Of a DNA stretch of 15,606 nucleotides, positions 6,157-14,260 are shown in pieces; position 1 is the first letter of the stretch; each line of letters begins with the position of its first letter. The position numbers were made by a program, and so were the translations under genes. The stretch covers positions 1 through 15,606 of the forward strand of contig JAJECF010000149.1 in assembly GCA_022822125.1 (NCBI GenBank), in the 5' to 3' direction. Source of the DNA: Alphaproteobacteria bacterium. GTDB lineage: Bacteria; Pseudomonadota; Alphaproteobacteria; Bin95. The notes under the pieces were generated by a model. The model did not search any database, was not told the origin of the DNA, and saw only the letters and a program-made list of their open reading frames with translations.

Positions 6157-7167
6157 CTACAGATAGGGGATCACATCGCGGCCGAAGCGTTCGATGGCTT
6201 TCACGATCTCGCGGTGGGGCGGGCCGCCGGAATGGGCGTGGCGGAGCCGGAGGATGAACTGTGACACGCCGAGCGCTTCCGACCAGCGCCTGAACTCGGC
6301 GATGCAGGTTTCCGGCGCGCCCGCGATGATACGGTCCTTCCAGACATTCTCGAACCGCAGTTCGGATTCGGATGCGAAGCCGCGAAAGGCAGTGGCGCCG
6401 TTGCGCCAGTAATAGCCATAGGCGTCGGAGACTTCCGGGCCGTAGATGCGGGCCGCTTCCTCGAAGCTGTCCGCCACCCAGGCGTCGCGCATCAGCACGA
6501 GTTGCGGCGCCCGTCCGGCGGCTGCCGCCGCCATGCGGTAGCGGTCCGCCAGCGCCCGGTTCTCCTCCAGCGTGAAGGAAGGACCCAGCACCAGCGCATC
6601 GCCGAGGCGCCCGGCGCGCTCCACAGCCGCCGGCACCCAGCCGCCGACCCAGATCGGGATGCCCGGCTTCTGCAGCGGCGGCGGCGTCACCCGCACGCCG
6701 TCGATCTCGAACGCCCGGCCCTTGTGGCTGACTGTCTCGCCGGTCCAGGCCTGGCGCAGGATCGCGATGGATTCCTCGAAGCGGGGCACGCGCTCGCGCC
6801 GGTCGATGCTGGCCGCGCGAAAGTCCGCCTCTTGGTAGCCGAGGCCGACGCCGAGCACGGCCCGCCCGCCCGAAACGATGTCCAGCACCGCCGCATCCTC
6901 CGCGACCCGTATGGGGTGGTGCAGCGGCAGAAGCAGCACGGCCGTGCCGACGCGGATGCGGCTCGTCCGCGCTGCGATGGCGGCGAGCACCACAAAGGGC
7001 GAGGGCAGGAAGCCGTCCTTGTCCTGATGGTGTTCGCCGACGAAAAAGCCGGAGAACCCGGCCGCCTCCGCCGCTTCCGCCTCCACGACCGCTTCCGCCA
7101 TGCAGCGGTCCAGGTCGTCGCCGCGCGGCGGATTGGCGATGGAGCTGTAAATCGAGAGCGCGGTCAT
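6157..7167 (-). CDS. LLM class flavin-dependent oxidoreductase (bacterial luciferase-like)
   Basis: A 336-residue protein of the luciferase-like monooxygenase fold (TIM barrel using FMN or F420). Family marks are FVGEHHQD near the N-terminus, the strand RIRVGTAVLLLPLHHPIRVA, DIVSGGRAVLGVGLGYQ, and GIPIWVGGWVPAAVERAGRL. The ATG at the complement of 7165-7167 is preceded by GAGGG at nine bases; a longer open frame to 7278 adds an Arg-rich stretch unlike the family. Substrate is unknown; members act as monooxygenases or reductases on diverse small molecules, and F420 use cannot be judged from this window. It is transcribed towards pgsA and divergently from ftsB. It differs clearly from the second LLM gene at 14257-15123, so the two are not a recent duplication. 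Confidence 0.88.
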   Translation of the reverse strand: MTALSIYSSIANPPRGDDLDRCMAEAVVEAEAAEAAGFSGFFVGEHHQDKDGFLPSPFVVLAAIAARTSRIRVGTAVLLLPLHHPIRVAEDAAVLDIVSGGRAVLGVGLGYQEADFRAASIDRRERVPRFEESIAILRQAWTGETVSHKGRAFEIDGVRVTPPPLQKPGIPIWVGGWVPAAVERAGRLGDALVLGPSFTLEENRALADRYRMAAAAAGRAPQLVLMRDAWVADSFEEAARIYGPEVSDAYGYYWRNGATAFRGFASESELRFENVWKDRIIAGAPETCIAEFRRWSEALGVSQFILRLRHAHSGGPPHREIVKAIERFGRDVIPYL

Positions 7168-7301
7168 GCAGGTGTTCCCTCGGAATTCGGCGCTGGAGAA
7201 CGATGCGCGGAAGGGAAGCACGAATCGCGCGGACCGGCCAGAAAATCGCGGGCGCGTCCGCCGCCGGCTTCGCGCCACCGGATTGACCCGGAGGGCGCAT
7301 C
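7168..7301. promoter_or_regulatory. Divergent intergenic region between LLM gene and ftsB-pdh operon
   Basis: These 134 bases must hold promoters for the minus-strand group and, unless transcription enters from elsewhere, for the eight-gene ftsB-pdh operon. I see no strong -35/-10 pair on either strand. Shine-Dalgarno motifs sit at both ends (GAGGG for the LLM gene, GGAGGG at 7290-7295 for ftsB). One GANTC site (GAATC at 7222-7226), the target of the CcrM methylase in many alphaproteobacteria, lies in the middle. Confidence 0.45.
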
Positions 7302-7643
7302 GTGTTTCCTTGCCGCATCATGTCGACACGCAGCGAAGCGAAGCGCTTGTTGAGGCTGGCGGTCGGTCCGGTGGCGGCTGCCTGCATCGCCGTGTATTTC
7401 GGCTATCACGCCCTTGTCGGAGAGCGCGGCGCGCTGTCGCTGATGGAAATTGAACGCCGCATTACCGAGGTACAGGCCCAGCACGATGTGCTAAAGGGGC
7501 ATCGGCGTCGTCTGGAGTTGCGCGCCGGTCAGTTGAAGCAGGATCCCGCCGACGCCGACCTGCTCGACGAATATGTCCGCGCTCTGCTGCATGTCGGGCG
7601 GCCGGACGAGATCGTCATCCTGCTGGATGCGGAGACGGGCTGA
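7302..7643 (+). CDS. ftsB: FtsB/DivIC-family cell division protein (septum formation initiator)
   Basis: A 113-residue bitopic membrane protein: short basic cytoplasmic tail, one membrane helix (about residues 17-38, LRLAVGPVAAACIAVYFGYH), then a coiled coil (about 46-77, rich in Glu, Gln, Arg and Leu). This is the FtsB/DivIC layout, part of the FtsQLB complex that activates septal wall synthesis. I prefer the GTG at 7302 because GGAGGG lies six bases upstream; the ATG at 7320 has no such site. The tail DADLLDEYVRALLHVGRPDE is typical of alphaproteobacterial members encoded just before pdhA. It precedes pdhA by 29 bases, the conserved neighbourhood in this class. The symbol rests on domain layout and context, since sequence conservation in this family is low. 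Confidence 0.85.
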   Translation: MFPCRIMSTRSEAKRLLRLAVGPVAAACIAVYFGYHALVGERGALSLMEIERRITEVQAQHDVLKGHRRRLELRAGQLKQDPADADLLDEYVRALLHVGRPDEIVILLDAETG

Positions 7644-7672
7644 ACGGGTTTCCAGGGACGCAGGGGCCGGAC

Positions 7673-8707
7673 ATGGGCAGGCAGCCTTCGAAGAACAGGG
7701 ACCGCGCGGCGGCAGGCAACGGCCGCGCCGCCGCAAACGGCATGGCGCCGGATGGCGGTCAATTGCTTGGCTGGTATCGGGACATGCTGCTGATCCGCCG
7801 CTTCGAGGAGCGGGCGGGGCAGATGTACGGCATGGGCCTGATCGGCGGTTTCTGCCACCTCTATATCGGCCAGGAGGCGGTGGTCGTCGGCATCCATGCC
7901 TGCCTTGGCGCGCGGGACTCCGTCATTACCGGCTACCGGGACCACGGCCATATGCTGGCCGCCGGCATGGAGGCGCGCGGCGTCATGGCAGAGCTTACGG
8001 GCCGCGAGGGCGGGTATTCGCGCGGCAAGGGCGGCTCCATGCACATGTTCTCGCGGGAGAAGAACTTCTTCGGCGGACACGGCATCGTGGCCGCGCAGGT
8101 GCCGCTGGGCGTCGGGCTCGGCTTCTCGCACCGCTACAGGGGCGAGGACGGCGTGTCGGTCGTCTATTTCGGCGACGGCGCCGCCAATCAGGGGCAGGTC
8201 TATGAGTCGCTCAACCTCGCCGCGCTCTGGGAATTGCCGGTGCTGTTCGTGATCGAAAACAACAAATACGGCATGGGCACGGCGGTCTCGCGGGCGGCGG
8301 CCGGGTCGGGCCTCCACGCGCGCGGCGGTGGTTTCGGGATTCCGGGGCGCCTCGTGGACGGCATGGATGTGCGCGCCGTCCATGCGGCGGCGAGCGAGGC
8401 GGTGGCCGAGGCGCGCGGCGGCCGGCCGGTCATTCTGGAGATGGAGACCTATCGCTATCGCGGGCATTCCATGTCCGACCCCGCAAAATACCGCACGCGC
8501 GAGGAGGTCAACCGGATGCGCCGGGACCGCGACCCCATAGAGAGGCTGCGCCATGTGCTGGAGAGCGAAGGCCATGCGGATGAGGGGGCGCTGAAGGCCA
8601 TAGACGGCGAGATCAGGCAGATCGTCGCTGACGCCGCGCAGTTCGCCGAGCAGAGCCCGGAGCCCGACCCCTCCGAACTCTATACCGACGTCCTTCTGGA
8701 GGCGTGA
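7673..8707 (+). CDS. pdhA: Pyruvate dehydrogenase E1 component subunit alpha
   Basis: PdhA, 344 residues, is the thiamine-diphosphate-binding alpha chain of the alpha2beta2 pyruvate dehydrogenase E1, which decarboxylates pyruvate and reductively acetylates the lipoyl group of E2. The ThDP motif GDG (167-169) through NN (196-197) is seen in [10 protein letters not shown] and [16 protein letters not shown] (88-93), GKGGSMHMF and the conserved loop [16 protein letters not shown] (260-275, with His265, Ser266 and Ser268) are intact. The first 25 residues are low-complexity and outside the core. Shine-Dalgarno AGGGG is near the ATG. The next gene, pdhB, starts five bases after the stop, with its GGAGG inside the last pdhA codons. 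Confidence 0.97.
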   Translation: MGRQPSKNRDRAAAGNGRAAANGMAPDGGQLLGWYRDMLLIRRFEERAGQMYGMGLIGGFCHLYIGQEAVVVGIHACLGARDSVITGYRDHGHMLAAGMEARGVMAELTGREGGYSRGKGGSMHMFSREKNFFGGHGIVAAQVPLGVGLGFSHRYRGEDGVSVVYFGDGAANQGQVYESLNLAALWELPVLFVIENNKYGMGTAVSRAAAGSGLHARGGGFGIPGRLVDGMDVRAVHAAASEAVAEARGGRPVILEMETYRYRGHSMSDPAKYRTREEVNRMRRDRDPIERLRHVLESEGHADEGALKAIDGEIRQIVADAAQFAEQSPEPDPSELYTDVLLEA

Positions 8708-8711
8708 CGCG

Positions 8712-10058
8712 ATGCCTGTCGCCGTGACCATGCCGGCCCTGTCGCCGACCATGACGGAAGGAACGCTCGCCAGGTGGCTCGTCGCGGAGGGCGACCGGGT
8801 CAGCCCCGGCGATGTGCTGGCCGAAATCGAGACCGACAAGGCGACCATGGAAGTCGAGGCGGCGGAGGAAGGCATCGTCGCAGGCCTCGCCGTTCCGGAA
8901 GGCGCCGAAGGCATCGAGGTCAACGCCACGATCCTGTGGCTGAGGGGCGAGGGCGAAAGCGCGGACGCCGTGCCGGCTGCTGAGGCGCCGCCTCCTCCGG
9001 TCGCGAAGGCGCCGGCTCCGGCCCAGCCGAGGCGGGAAGCGTCGAAACCGCAGCCCGAGGTCGATTACCGCGGCGAGACGGTGGAGATGACCGTTCGCGA
9101 GGCGCTCCGGGACGCCATGGCGGAGGAAATGCGCCGCGACGAGACGGTCTTCGTCATGGGCGAGGAAGTCGCGGAATATGAAGGCGCCTACAAGGTGACG
9201 CAGGGCCTGCTTGCCGAATTCGGGCCGCGCCGGGTTCGCGACACGCCGATTACCGAGCACGGCTTCGCCGGTCTCGGCGTCGGCGCGGCCTTTGGCGGGC
9301 TGCGCCCCGTGGTCGAGTTCATGACCTTCAACTTCGCCATGCAGGCCATGGACCAGATCGTCAACTCCGCCGCCAAGACGCTGTACATGTCCGGCGGCCA
9401 GATGGGTTGCCCCATCGTCTTCCGGGGGCCGAACGGGGCAGCGGCGCGCGTCGCCGCGCAGCATTCGCAATGCTATGCGAGCTGGTATGCGCATATACCG
9501 GGCCTGGTGGTCGTGTCGCCGTTTTCGGCCGCGGACGCGAAGGGCCTGCTGAAGACGGCCATCCGGAACCCGAACCCGGTCGTCTTTCTGGAGAACGAGA
9601 TTCTCTACGGCCAGCGCGGCGCTGTGCCGACCGATCCCGACTACACCGTGCCTGTCGGCCGCGCCAGGGTGCTGCGCCCCGGCCGGGATGTGACCATCGT
9701 GGCCTTCTCGCGCATGTGCGCCACGGCGCTGGAAGCCGCGGCCGCGCTGGCGGAAGAGGGAATCGACGCCGAAGTGATCGACCTCCGCACGCTTCGTCCG
9801 CTCGACCGGGAGTCCATCGCAGCCTCGATCCGCAAGACGAACCGCCTTGTTTCCGTGGAGGAGGGCTGGCCCGTGGCCGGCATCGGCTCCGAAATCGCGG
9901 CGATTGCTATGGAAGACGCATTCGACTGGCTGGATGCCCCCGTCATGCGCGTCACCGGGGAGGATGTGCCCATGCCCTATGCCGCCAATCTCGAAGCGCT
10001 GGCCCTGCCGGACGCGGCCCGCATCGCCGCTGCGGCGCGGGCGGTCTGCTACGCCTGA
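8712..10058 (+). CDS. pdhB: Pyruvate dehydrogenase E1 component subunit beta with N-terminal lipoyl domain
   Basis: PdhB, 448 residues, is the beta chain of E1 fused at its N-terminus to a lipoyl domain (about 1-78, lipoyl-Lys43 in [13 protein letters not shown]), an arrangement known from alphaproteobacteria. A Pro/Ala-rich hinge (about 83-117) leads to the transketolase pyrimidine-binding domain (about 123-300, with [24 protein letters not shown], and [10 protein letters not shown] containing His251) and the C-terminal transketolase domain (about 318-440, [16 protein letters not shown]). The extra lipoyl domain supplies a second swinging arm within the complex. The ATG at 8712 has GGAGG nine bases upstream. 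The lipoyl region is very similar, at the DNA level too, to that of pdhC. Confidence 0.97.
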   Translation: MPVAVTMPALSPTMTEGTLARWLVAEGDRVSPGDVLAEIETDKATMEVEAAEEGIVAGLAVPEGAEGIEVNATILWLRGEGESADAVPAAEAPPPPVAKAPAPAQPRREASKPQPEVDYRGETVEMTVREALRDAMAEEMRRDETVFVMGEEVAEYEGAYKVTQGLLAEFGPRRVRDTPITEHGFAGLGVGAAFGGLRPVVEFMTFNFAMQAMDQIVNSAAKTLYMSGGQMGCPIVFRGPNGAAARVAAQHSQCYASWYAHIPGLVVVSPFSAADAKGLLKTAIRNPNPVVFLENEILYGQRGAVPTDPDYTVPVGRARVLRPGRDVTIVAFSRMCATALEAAAALAEEGIDAEVIDLRTLRPLDRESIAASIRKTNRLVSVEEGWPVAGIGSEIAAIAMEDAFDWLDAPVMRVTGEDVPMPYAANLEALALPDAARIAAAARAVCYA

Positions 10059-10072
10059 AGGGAGCGCCCGGG

Positions 10073-11416
10073 ATGGCGACCCAGATCCTGATGCCGGCCC
10101 TGTCGCCGACGATGACGGAAGGCAACCTCGTCAAATGGCTGGTGGGCCAGGGCGACCGGGTGGCGCCGGGCGATGTGATCGCCGAGATCGAGACCGACAA
10201 GGCGACGATGGAGGTCGAGGCGGTCGACGAGGGCATTGTCGGGCGCATCGTGGTGCCGGAAGGCAGCGAAGGCGTCGCCGTCAATGCCGTAATCGCCGTG
10301 CTTGTGGAGGAAGGCGAGGAACCGGGTGAGGCTGCGGCCGCCCCGGCCGCGCCGGCGCCCGAGGCGTCGCCGGCTCCGCCAGAACCGAAGCCGGACGGGG
10401 AGGCGAAGGCGACGCCGCTCGCCCGCCGCATGGCCGCCCTCGCCGGCATCGACCTCGCGACGATTGCCGGCAGCGGCGCGCATGGCCGGATCACGCGCGA
10501 GGATGTGCGCCTCGCCACGGGCCGGGCGGCTTCCACCCAGGTCGATGAGGGTCCGGGGCGCGTTTTCGCGAGCCCGCTGGCGCGGCGAATGGCCGGCGAG
10601 GCTGAACTTCCTCTGGAGGGCGTGGCCGGCAGCGGCCCGGAGGGCCGGATCGTCAAGCGGGATATCGAGCGGGAACTCCGGCAGAGCGCGGCCGCGCCGC
10701 CGCCGGAACTGGAGCAGTTGCCGGGCCTGCCTCCCTTCGAGCGCGTCAAGCACACGAATATGCGGAAGGTCATTGCGCGCCGGCTGACCGAGTCGAAGCA
10801 GACAGTCCCGCATTTCTATCTGACGGTGGATTGCGAGATCGATGCGCTGCTGGAGGCGCGGCGGGAGATCAATGCGAGGGCGCCGGAAGGCGTCAGGGTC
10901 TCGGTCAACGATTTCGTCGTCAAGGCGCTGGCGACGGCGCTCTGCCGCGTGCCGGACGCCAATGCCGCCTGGACCGATGACGGCCTGCTCAAATTCCGGC
11001 AGGTCGATGTGTCGGTGGCTGTCGCGGTGCCGAACGGGCTGGTGACGCCGGTCGTGCGCGGCGCGGAGGCGAAGGGGCTCGCCGCGATTTCGGCCGAGAT
11101 GGCGGATTTCGCCGCCCGCGCCCGCGAGGGCAAGCTGATGCCGGAGGAATATCAGGGCGGCACCACCAGCGTCTCCAATCTCGGCATGTTCGGCATCCGG
11201 CAGTTCGACGCCGTCATCAACCCGCCGCAGGCGACGATTCTGGCGGTCGGCGCGGGAGAGCAGCGCCCGGTGGTGAAGGATGGCGCGCTCGCAGTCGCCA
11301 CCGTGATGAGCTGCACGCTCTCCTGCGACCACCGCGCGGTGGACGGCGCGCTCGGCGCCCGCCTGCTCGGCGCGTTCAGGGCGCTGGTCGAATGCCCCGC
11401 AGCGATGCTGCTGTAG
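10073..11416 (+). CDS. pdhC: Dihydrolipoyllysine acetyltransferase E2 with two E3-binding domains
   Basis: PdhC, 447 residues, is the E2 core of the pyruvate dehydrogenase complex; it passes the acetyl group from lipoyl-lysine to CoA. Domains in order: lipoyl (about 1-78, Lys43); Ala/Pro hinge (83-112); a peripheral subunit-binding domain (about 114-149, TPLARRMAALAGIDL, GSGAHGRITREDV); a short linker; a second such domain (about 167-203, SPLARRMAGEAELPL, GSGPEGRIVKRDI); linker; catalytic acetyltransferase domain (about 222-447) with the active-site DHRAVDG (His420, Asp424). Most E2 proteins have one subunit-binding domain, so the tandem pair is unusual. The ATG is preceded by AGGGAG at nine bases. 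An open frame running upstream to 9407 is a shadow of pdhB. Confidence 0.96.
   Translation: MATQILMPALSPTMTEGNLVKWLVGQGDRVAPGDVIAEIETDKATMEVEAVDEGIVGRIVVPEGSEGVAVNAVIAVLVEEGEEPGEAAAAPAAPAPEASPAPPEPKPDGEAKATPLARRMAALAGIDLATIAGSGAHGRITREDVRLATGRAASTQVDEGPGRVFASPLARRMAGEAELPLEGVAGSGPEGRIVKRDIERELRQSAAAPPPELEQLPGLPPFERVKHTNMRKVIARRLTESKQTVPHFYLTVDCEIDALLEARREINARAPEGVRVSVNDFVVKALATALCRVPDANAAWTDDGLLKFRQVDVSVAVAVPNGLVTPVVRGAEAKGLAAISAEMADFAARAREGKLMPEEYQGGTTSVSNLGMFGIRQFDAVINPPQATILAVGAGEQRPVVKDGALAVATVMSCTLSCDHRAVDGALGARLLGAFRALVECPAAMLL
10412..10681 (+). repeat. Tandem peripheral subunit-binding domains inside pdhC
   Basis: Codons for residues 114-149 (10412-10519) and 167-203 (10571-10681) encode two domains sharing PLARRMA, L-x3-AGSG, GRI and a closing Asp. 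They differ at many other positions and their DNA is not closely similar, so the duplication is not recent. The first retains the more usual GIDL core; the second has ELPL. Confidence 0.8.
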
Positions 11417-11434
11417 CCCGCCCGGAGTAAGGCG

Positions 11435-12826
11435 ATGGCCGACAAACAATTCGATCTCGTCGTCGTGGGCGGCGGACCGGGCGGCTATGTCGCGGCTATT
11501 CGCGCCGCGCAGCTCGGCATGAACGCGGCGCTGGTCGAACGCGAGCATCTGGGCGGTATCTGCCTCAATTGGGGCTGCATCCCGACCAAGGCGCTGCTGC
11601 GCACCTCCGAGATCAACCATCTGCTGCACAATCTCGGCGACTACGGGTTCAGCGCCGGCGACATTTCCTTCGATCTGGGGCGGATCGTGAAGCGGTCGCG
11701 CAAGGTCGCCGGGCAGTTGTCGCGCGGTGTCGCCCACCTGCTGAGGAAGAACAAGGTGACCGTCATCGACGGCGCCGGCCGTCTGGCGGGAAGCGGGCGC
11801 CTCGCCGTTGAAAAGGACGGCCGGGAGGTGGATGCGCTCGCCGCGCCCCATATCGTGCTCGCGACGGGCGCCCGCGCGCGGTCCCTGCCGAATCTGGAGC
11901 CCGACGGCAGGACGATCTGGAGCTACAAGGAGGCGATGGTGCCCGACGCGATGCCGGAGAGCCTGCTGGTGATCGGCTCCGGCGCCATCGGCATCGAATT
12001 TGCGAGCTTCTACTGCAATCTCGGCGTGCCGGTGACGGTGGTCGAATTGCTGGACCGCATCCTGCCGTCGGAGGACCCGGAAATCTCCGACTTCGCGCTG
12101 AAGGCCTTCCGCAAGCAGGGTATGACGCTGATGACCGGCGCGCGGGTCGAGGCTGTCTCCGAGGGCAGAGCTTCGGTTCTGACTGCCGACGGCGAGACGG
12201 TGACGGTCGATGCCGAAAGGACGATCCTGGCGGTCGGCATAACGGGCAATGTCGAGGGCCTGGGGCTCGAAGGCACGGGCATCGAGGTGGAGGCCGGCCA
12301 TGTCGTTGTTGATGAGTGGCTGCGGACCGGCGAGCCCGGCGTCCATGCCATCGGCGACCTTGTGGGCCCGCCCAGGCTCGCCCACAAGGCCAGTCACGAG
12401 GGTGTGCTCTGCGTCGAGAGGATCGCCGGGCTGGAAGGGCTGCATCCGCTGGACCGCCGGGCGATTCCCGGCTGCACCTATTGCCGCCCGCAGGTGGCCA
12501 GCATCGGCTATACCGAGCCGGCGGCGAAGGAGGCCGGCTACGAGGTCCGCGTCGGGCGCTTTCCCTATGTCGGCAACGGCAAGGCGATCGCGCTCGGCGA
12601 GCCGGAGGGCCTCATCAAGACCGTCTTCGACGCAGCGACGGGAGAGCTGCTGGGGGCGCATATGATCGGCGCCGAGGTGACGGAACTCATCCAGGGATAT
12701 GCCATCGCCCGCAATCTGGAGGCGACGGAAGCGGAGTTGATGCACACTGTCTTTCCGCATCCGACCCTTTCCGAAGCAATGCATGAATCGGTGCTGGACG
12801 CCTATGGACGCGCAATCCACTTCTGA
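11435..12826 (+). CDS. lpdA: Dihydrolipoyl dehydrogenase (E3)
   Basis: LpdA, 463 residues, reoxidises dihydrolipoyl groups with FAD and NAD+. FAD-binding GGGPGG is at 12-17, the redox-active disulfide is Cys43-Cys48 in [13 protein letters not shown], the NAD-binding loop is in [14 protein letters not shown], the second FAD segment is VHAIGDL, and the C-terminal His-x4-Glu is in HPTLSE, all intact. Its place right after pdhC argues that it is the E3 of pyruvate dehydrogenase; it may also serve 2-oxoglutarate dehydrogenase. The ATG follows GGAG plus AAGG. The end of the gene overlaps the likely lipA start by 23 bases. Confidence 0.97.
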   Translation: MADKQFDLVVVGGGPGGYVAAIRAAQLGMNAALVEREHLGGICLNWGCIPTKALLRTSEINHLLHNLGDYGFSAGDISFDLGRIVKRSRKVAGQLSRGVAHLLRKNKVTVIDGAGRLAGSGRLAVEKDGREVDALAAPHIVLATGARARSLPNLEPDGRTIWSYKEAMVPDAMPESLLVIGSGAIGIEFASFYCNLGVPVTVVELLDRILPSEDPEISDFALKAFRKQGMTLMTGARVEAVSEGRASVLTADGETVTVDAERTILAVGITGNVEGLGLEGTGIEVEAGHVVVDEWLRTGEPGVHAIGDLVGPPRLAHKASHEGVLCVERIAGLEGLHPLDRRAIPGCTYCRPQVASIGYTEPAAKEAGYEVRVGRFPYVGNGKAIALGEPEGLIKTVFDAATGELLGAHMIGAEVTELIQGYAIARNLEATEAELMHTVFPHPTLSEAMHESVLDAYGRAIHF

Positions 12827-13775
12827 CCGGCGCGAGGCTCGCCCGGGGGCAGGCGGCGCCGCGCGGCCGTTCCGGCATCCGGAAAAGCGCCTGCGCCCGG
12901 ACAATCCGAGCCCGCGCAAGCCGCCCTGGATTCGCGTGAAGGCGCCGACATCGAAGGCCTATGCCGAGACGCGCCGCATCGTGCGCGAACATGGGCTCGC
13001 GACGGTGTGCGAGGAAGCCGGCTGCCCGAATATCGGCGAGTGCTGGGCCGAGCGCCACGCGACCATGATGATTATGGGCGAGATCTGTACGCGCGCCTGC
13101 GCCTTCTGCAATGTCGCCACGGGCAGGCCCGGCGCGCTCGACCCTGCCGAACCGGGGAATGTAGGCAAGGCGGTGGCGAAGCTCGGCCTTGCGCATGTGG
13201 TTATCACCTCGGTGGACCGCGACGACCTCGACGATGGCGGCGCGGCGCATTTCGCGGAGACTGTTGGGTGGATTCGCACTTATGCGCCCGGCACGACCGT
13301 GGAACTGCTCACGCCCGATTTCCTGCGCAAGCCGGGCGCGCTGGAGGTCGTCGTGGCGGCAAAGCCGGATGTCTTCAACCACAATCTGGAAACCGTGCCG
13401 GGCCTTTACAGCGCCGTCCGGCCGGGCGCGCGCTACTATCACAGCGTCCGGCTGCTGGAGCGCGCGAAGGAGCTGGACCCCGCTCTCTTTACCAAGTCGG
13501 GCATGATGGTCGGTTTGGGCGAGACCCGCGAGCAGGTGGCGCAGGTGATGGACGATTTGCGCTGCGCCGATGTCGATTTCCTCACCATCGGCCAGTATCT
13601 GCAGCCGACGCCGAAGCATCATCCGGTGGACCGTTTCGTGACGCCGGAGGAGTTTGACGCCTATGCGGCAATGGCCCGGGCCAAGGGCTTCCTGCTGGTC
13701 TCGGCCTCTCCGCTGACGCGGTCTTCCTACCATGCCGACAGCGATTTCGCGAAGCTGAAGGCCGCGCGCGGCTGA
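12804..13775 (+). CDS. lipA: Lipoyl synthase LipA
   Basis: LipA, 323 residues from this start, is a radical SAM enzyme that inserts two sulfurs into octanoyl chains on lipoyl domains. Both iron-sulfur clusters are visible: the auxiliary cluster C-x4-C-x5-C (Cys69, Cys74, Cys80 in [12 protein letters not shown]) and the radical SAM C-x3-C-x2-C (Cys95, Cys99, Cys102 in CTRACAFC), plus the C-terminal RSSYHAD with its serine ligand. I prefer the ATG at 12804; an ATG at 12783 in the same frame would add seven residues and overlap lpdA more. The N-terminal [20 protein letters not shown] is typical of alphaproteobacterial LipA. Its product is needed by the lipoyl domains of pdhB and pdhC in the same operon. 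The stop overlaps the next ATG by one base (TGATG). Confidence 0.96.
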   Translation: MDAQSTSDRREARPGAGGAARPFRHPEKRLRPDNPSPRKPPWIRVKAPTSKAYAETRRIVREHGLATVCEEAGCPNIGECWAERHATMMIMGEICTRACAFCNVATGRPGALDPAEPGNVGKAVAKLGLAHVVITSVDRDDLDDGGAAHFAETVGWIRTYAPGTTVELLTPDFLRKPGALEVVVAAKPDVFNHNLETVPGLYSAVRPGARYYHSVRLLERAKELDPALFTKSGMMVGLGETREQVAQVMDDLRCADVDFLTIGQYLQPTPKHHPVDRFVTPEEFDAYAAMARAKGFLLVSASPLTRSSYHADSDFAKLKAARG

Positions 13776-14260
13776 TGCCGAGCCACCGCGAACGGCGGTT
13801 CGTGCCCTATTCGCCGGATGAGATGTTCGCCCTTGTCGCGGATATCGAGCGCTATCCCGAATTCATCCCCTGGTGCGCCGGGGCGCGCATTCGCCGGCGG
13901 GAGGAGGCGCTTGTCATTGCCGACCTGCGCGTGCGCTTCGGCCCCTTTCGCGAGAGCTTCACCTCCCGCGTCTCGCTGACGCCGCCGGAACGCATCGACG
14001 TCGCCTATACGCACGGGCCCCTCTCGCATATGGCGACGCATTGGCGTTTCATGCCCGCCGAGGGCGGGACGGCGATCGATTTCAGCATAGACTGCGACTT
14101 CCGCTCGGCGCTGCTGCGCGGGCTGGCGAGCCGTTTTTTCCACGAGGCCGCAAAGCGGATGGTGTTTGCCTTCGAAGCACGGGCGCACAGGCTTTACGGC
14201 GGCAATTCGTTCCCATTCGGGGACCGGCAGCCGGGACAGGACAGAGGGACGGGAACATGA
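13775..14260 (+). CDS. RatA/Coq10-family START-domain protein
   Basis: A 161-residue protein of the SRPBCC (START/Bet v1) superfamily, subfamily RatA/COQ10. Typical are the opening YSPDEMFALVADIERYPEFIPWC (residues 12-34), a central LRVRFGPFRESFTSRV, and a C-terminal helix LLRGLASRFFHEAAKRMVFAFEARA. Eukaryotic Coq10 binds ubiquinone; the E. coli homologue RatA has been reported to affect ribosome assembly. In alphaproteobacteria this gene commonly follows lipA, as here, which favours a housekeeping role in lipid or quinone handling. There is no antitoxin-like partner beyond the LLM gene, so a toxin-antitoxin reading is not supported. It starts one base into the lipA stop, and its own stop overlaps the next ATG as ATGA. 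The last 20 residues are polar and may be a divergent tail. Confidence 0.85.
   Translation: MPSHRERRFVPYSPDEMFALVADIERYPEFIPWCAGARIRRREEALVIADLRVRFGPFRESFTSRVSLTPPERIDVAYTHGPLSHMATHWRFMPAEGGTAIDFSIDCDFRSALLRGLASRFFHEAAKRMVFAFEARAHRLYGGNSFPFGDRQPGQDRGTGT

Noticed and set aside
5550..7387. Long N-terminal extensions of the mobB and pgsA frames
   Set aside because: The extensions read through pgsA or the LLM gene in the wrong phase; both proteins have their family N-termini at the chosen starts.
9407..10072. Upstream extension of the pdhC frame inside pdhB
   Set aside because: The E2 lipoyl domain starts at the ATG at 10073 with a Shine-Dalgarno; the upstream part is an out-of-phase reading of pdhB.
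10049..12919. 956-residue minus-strand open frame across pdhC and lpdA
   Set aside because: It lies opposite two unmistakable enzyme genes; long antisense frames arise from high third-position GC. The protein is Arg/His/Asp-rich with no domain.
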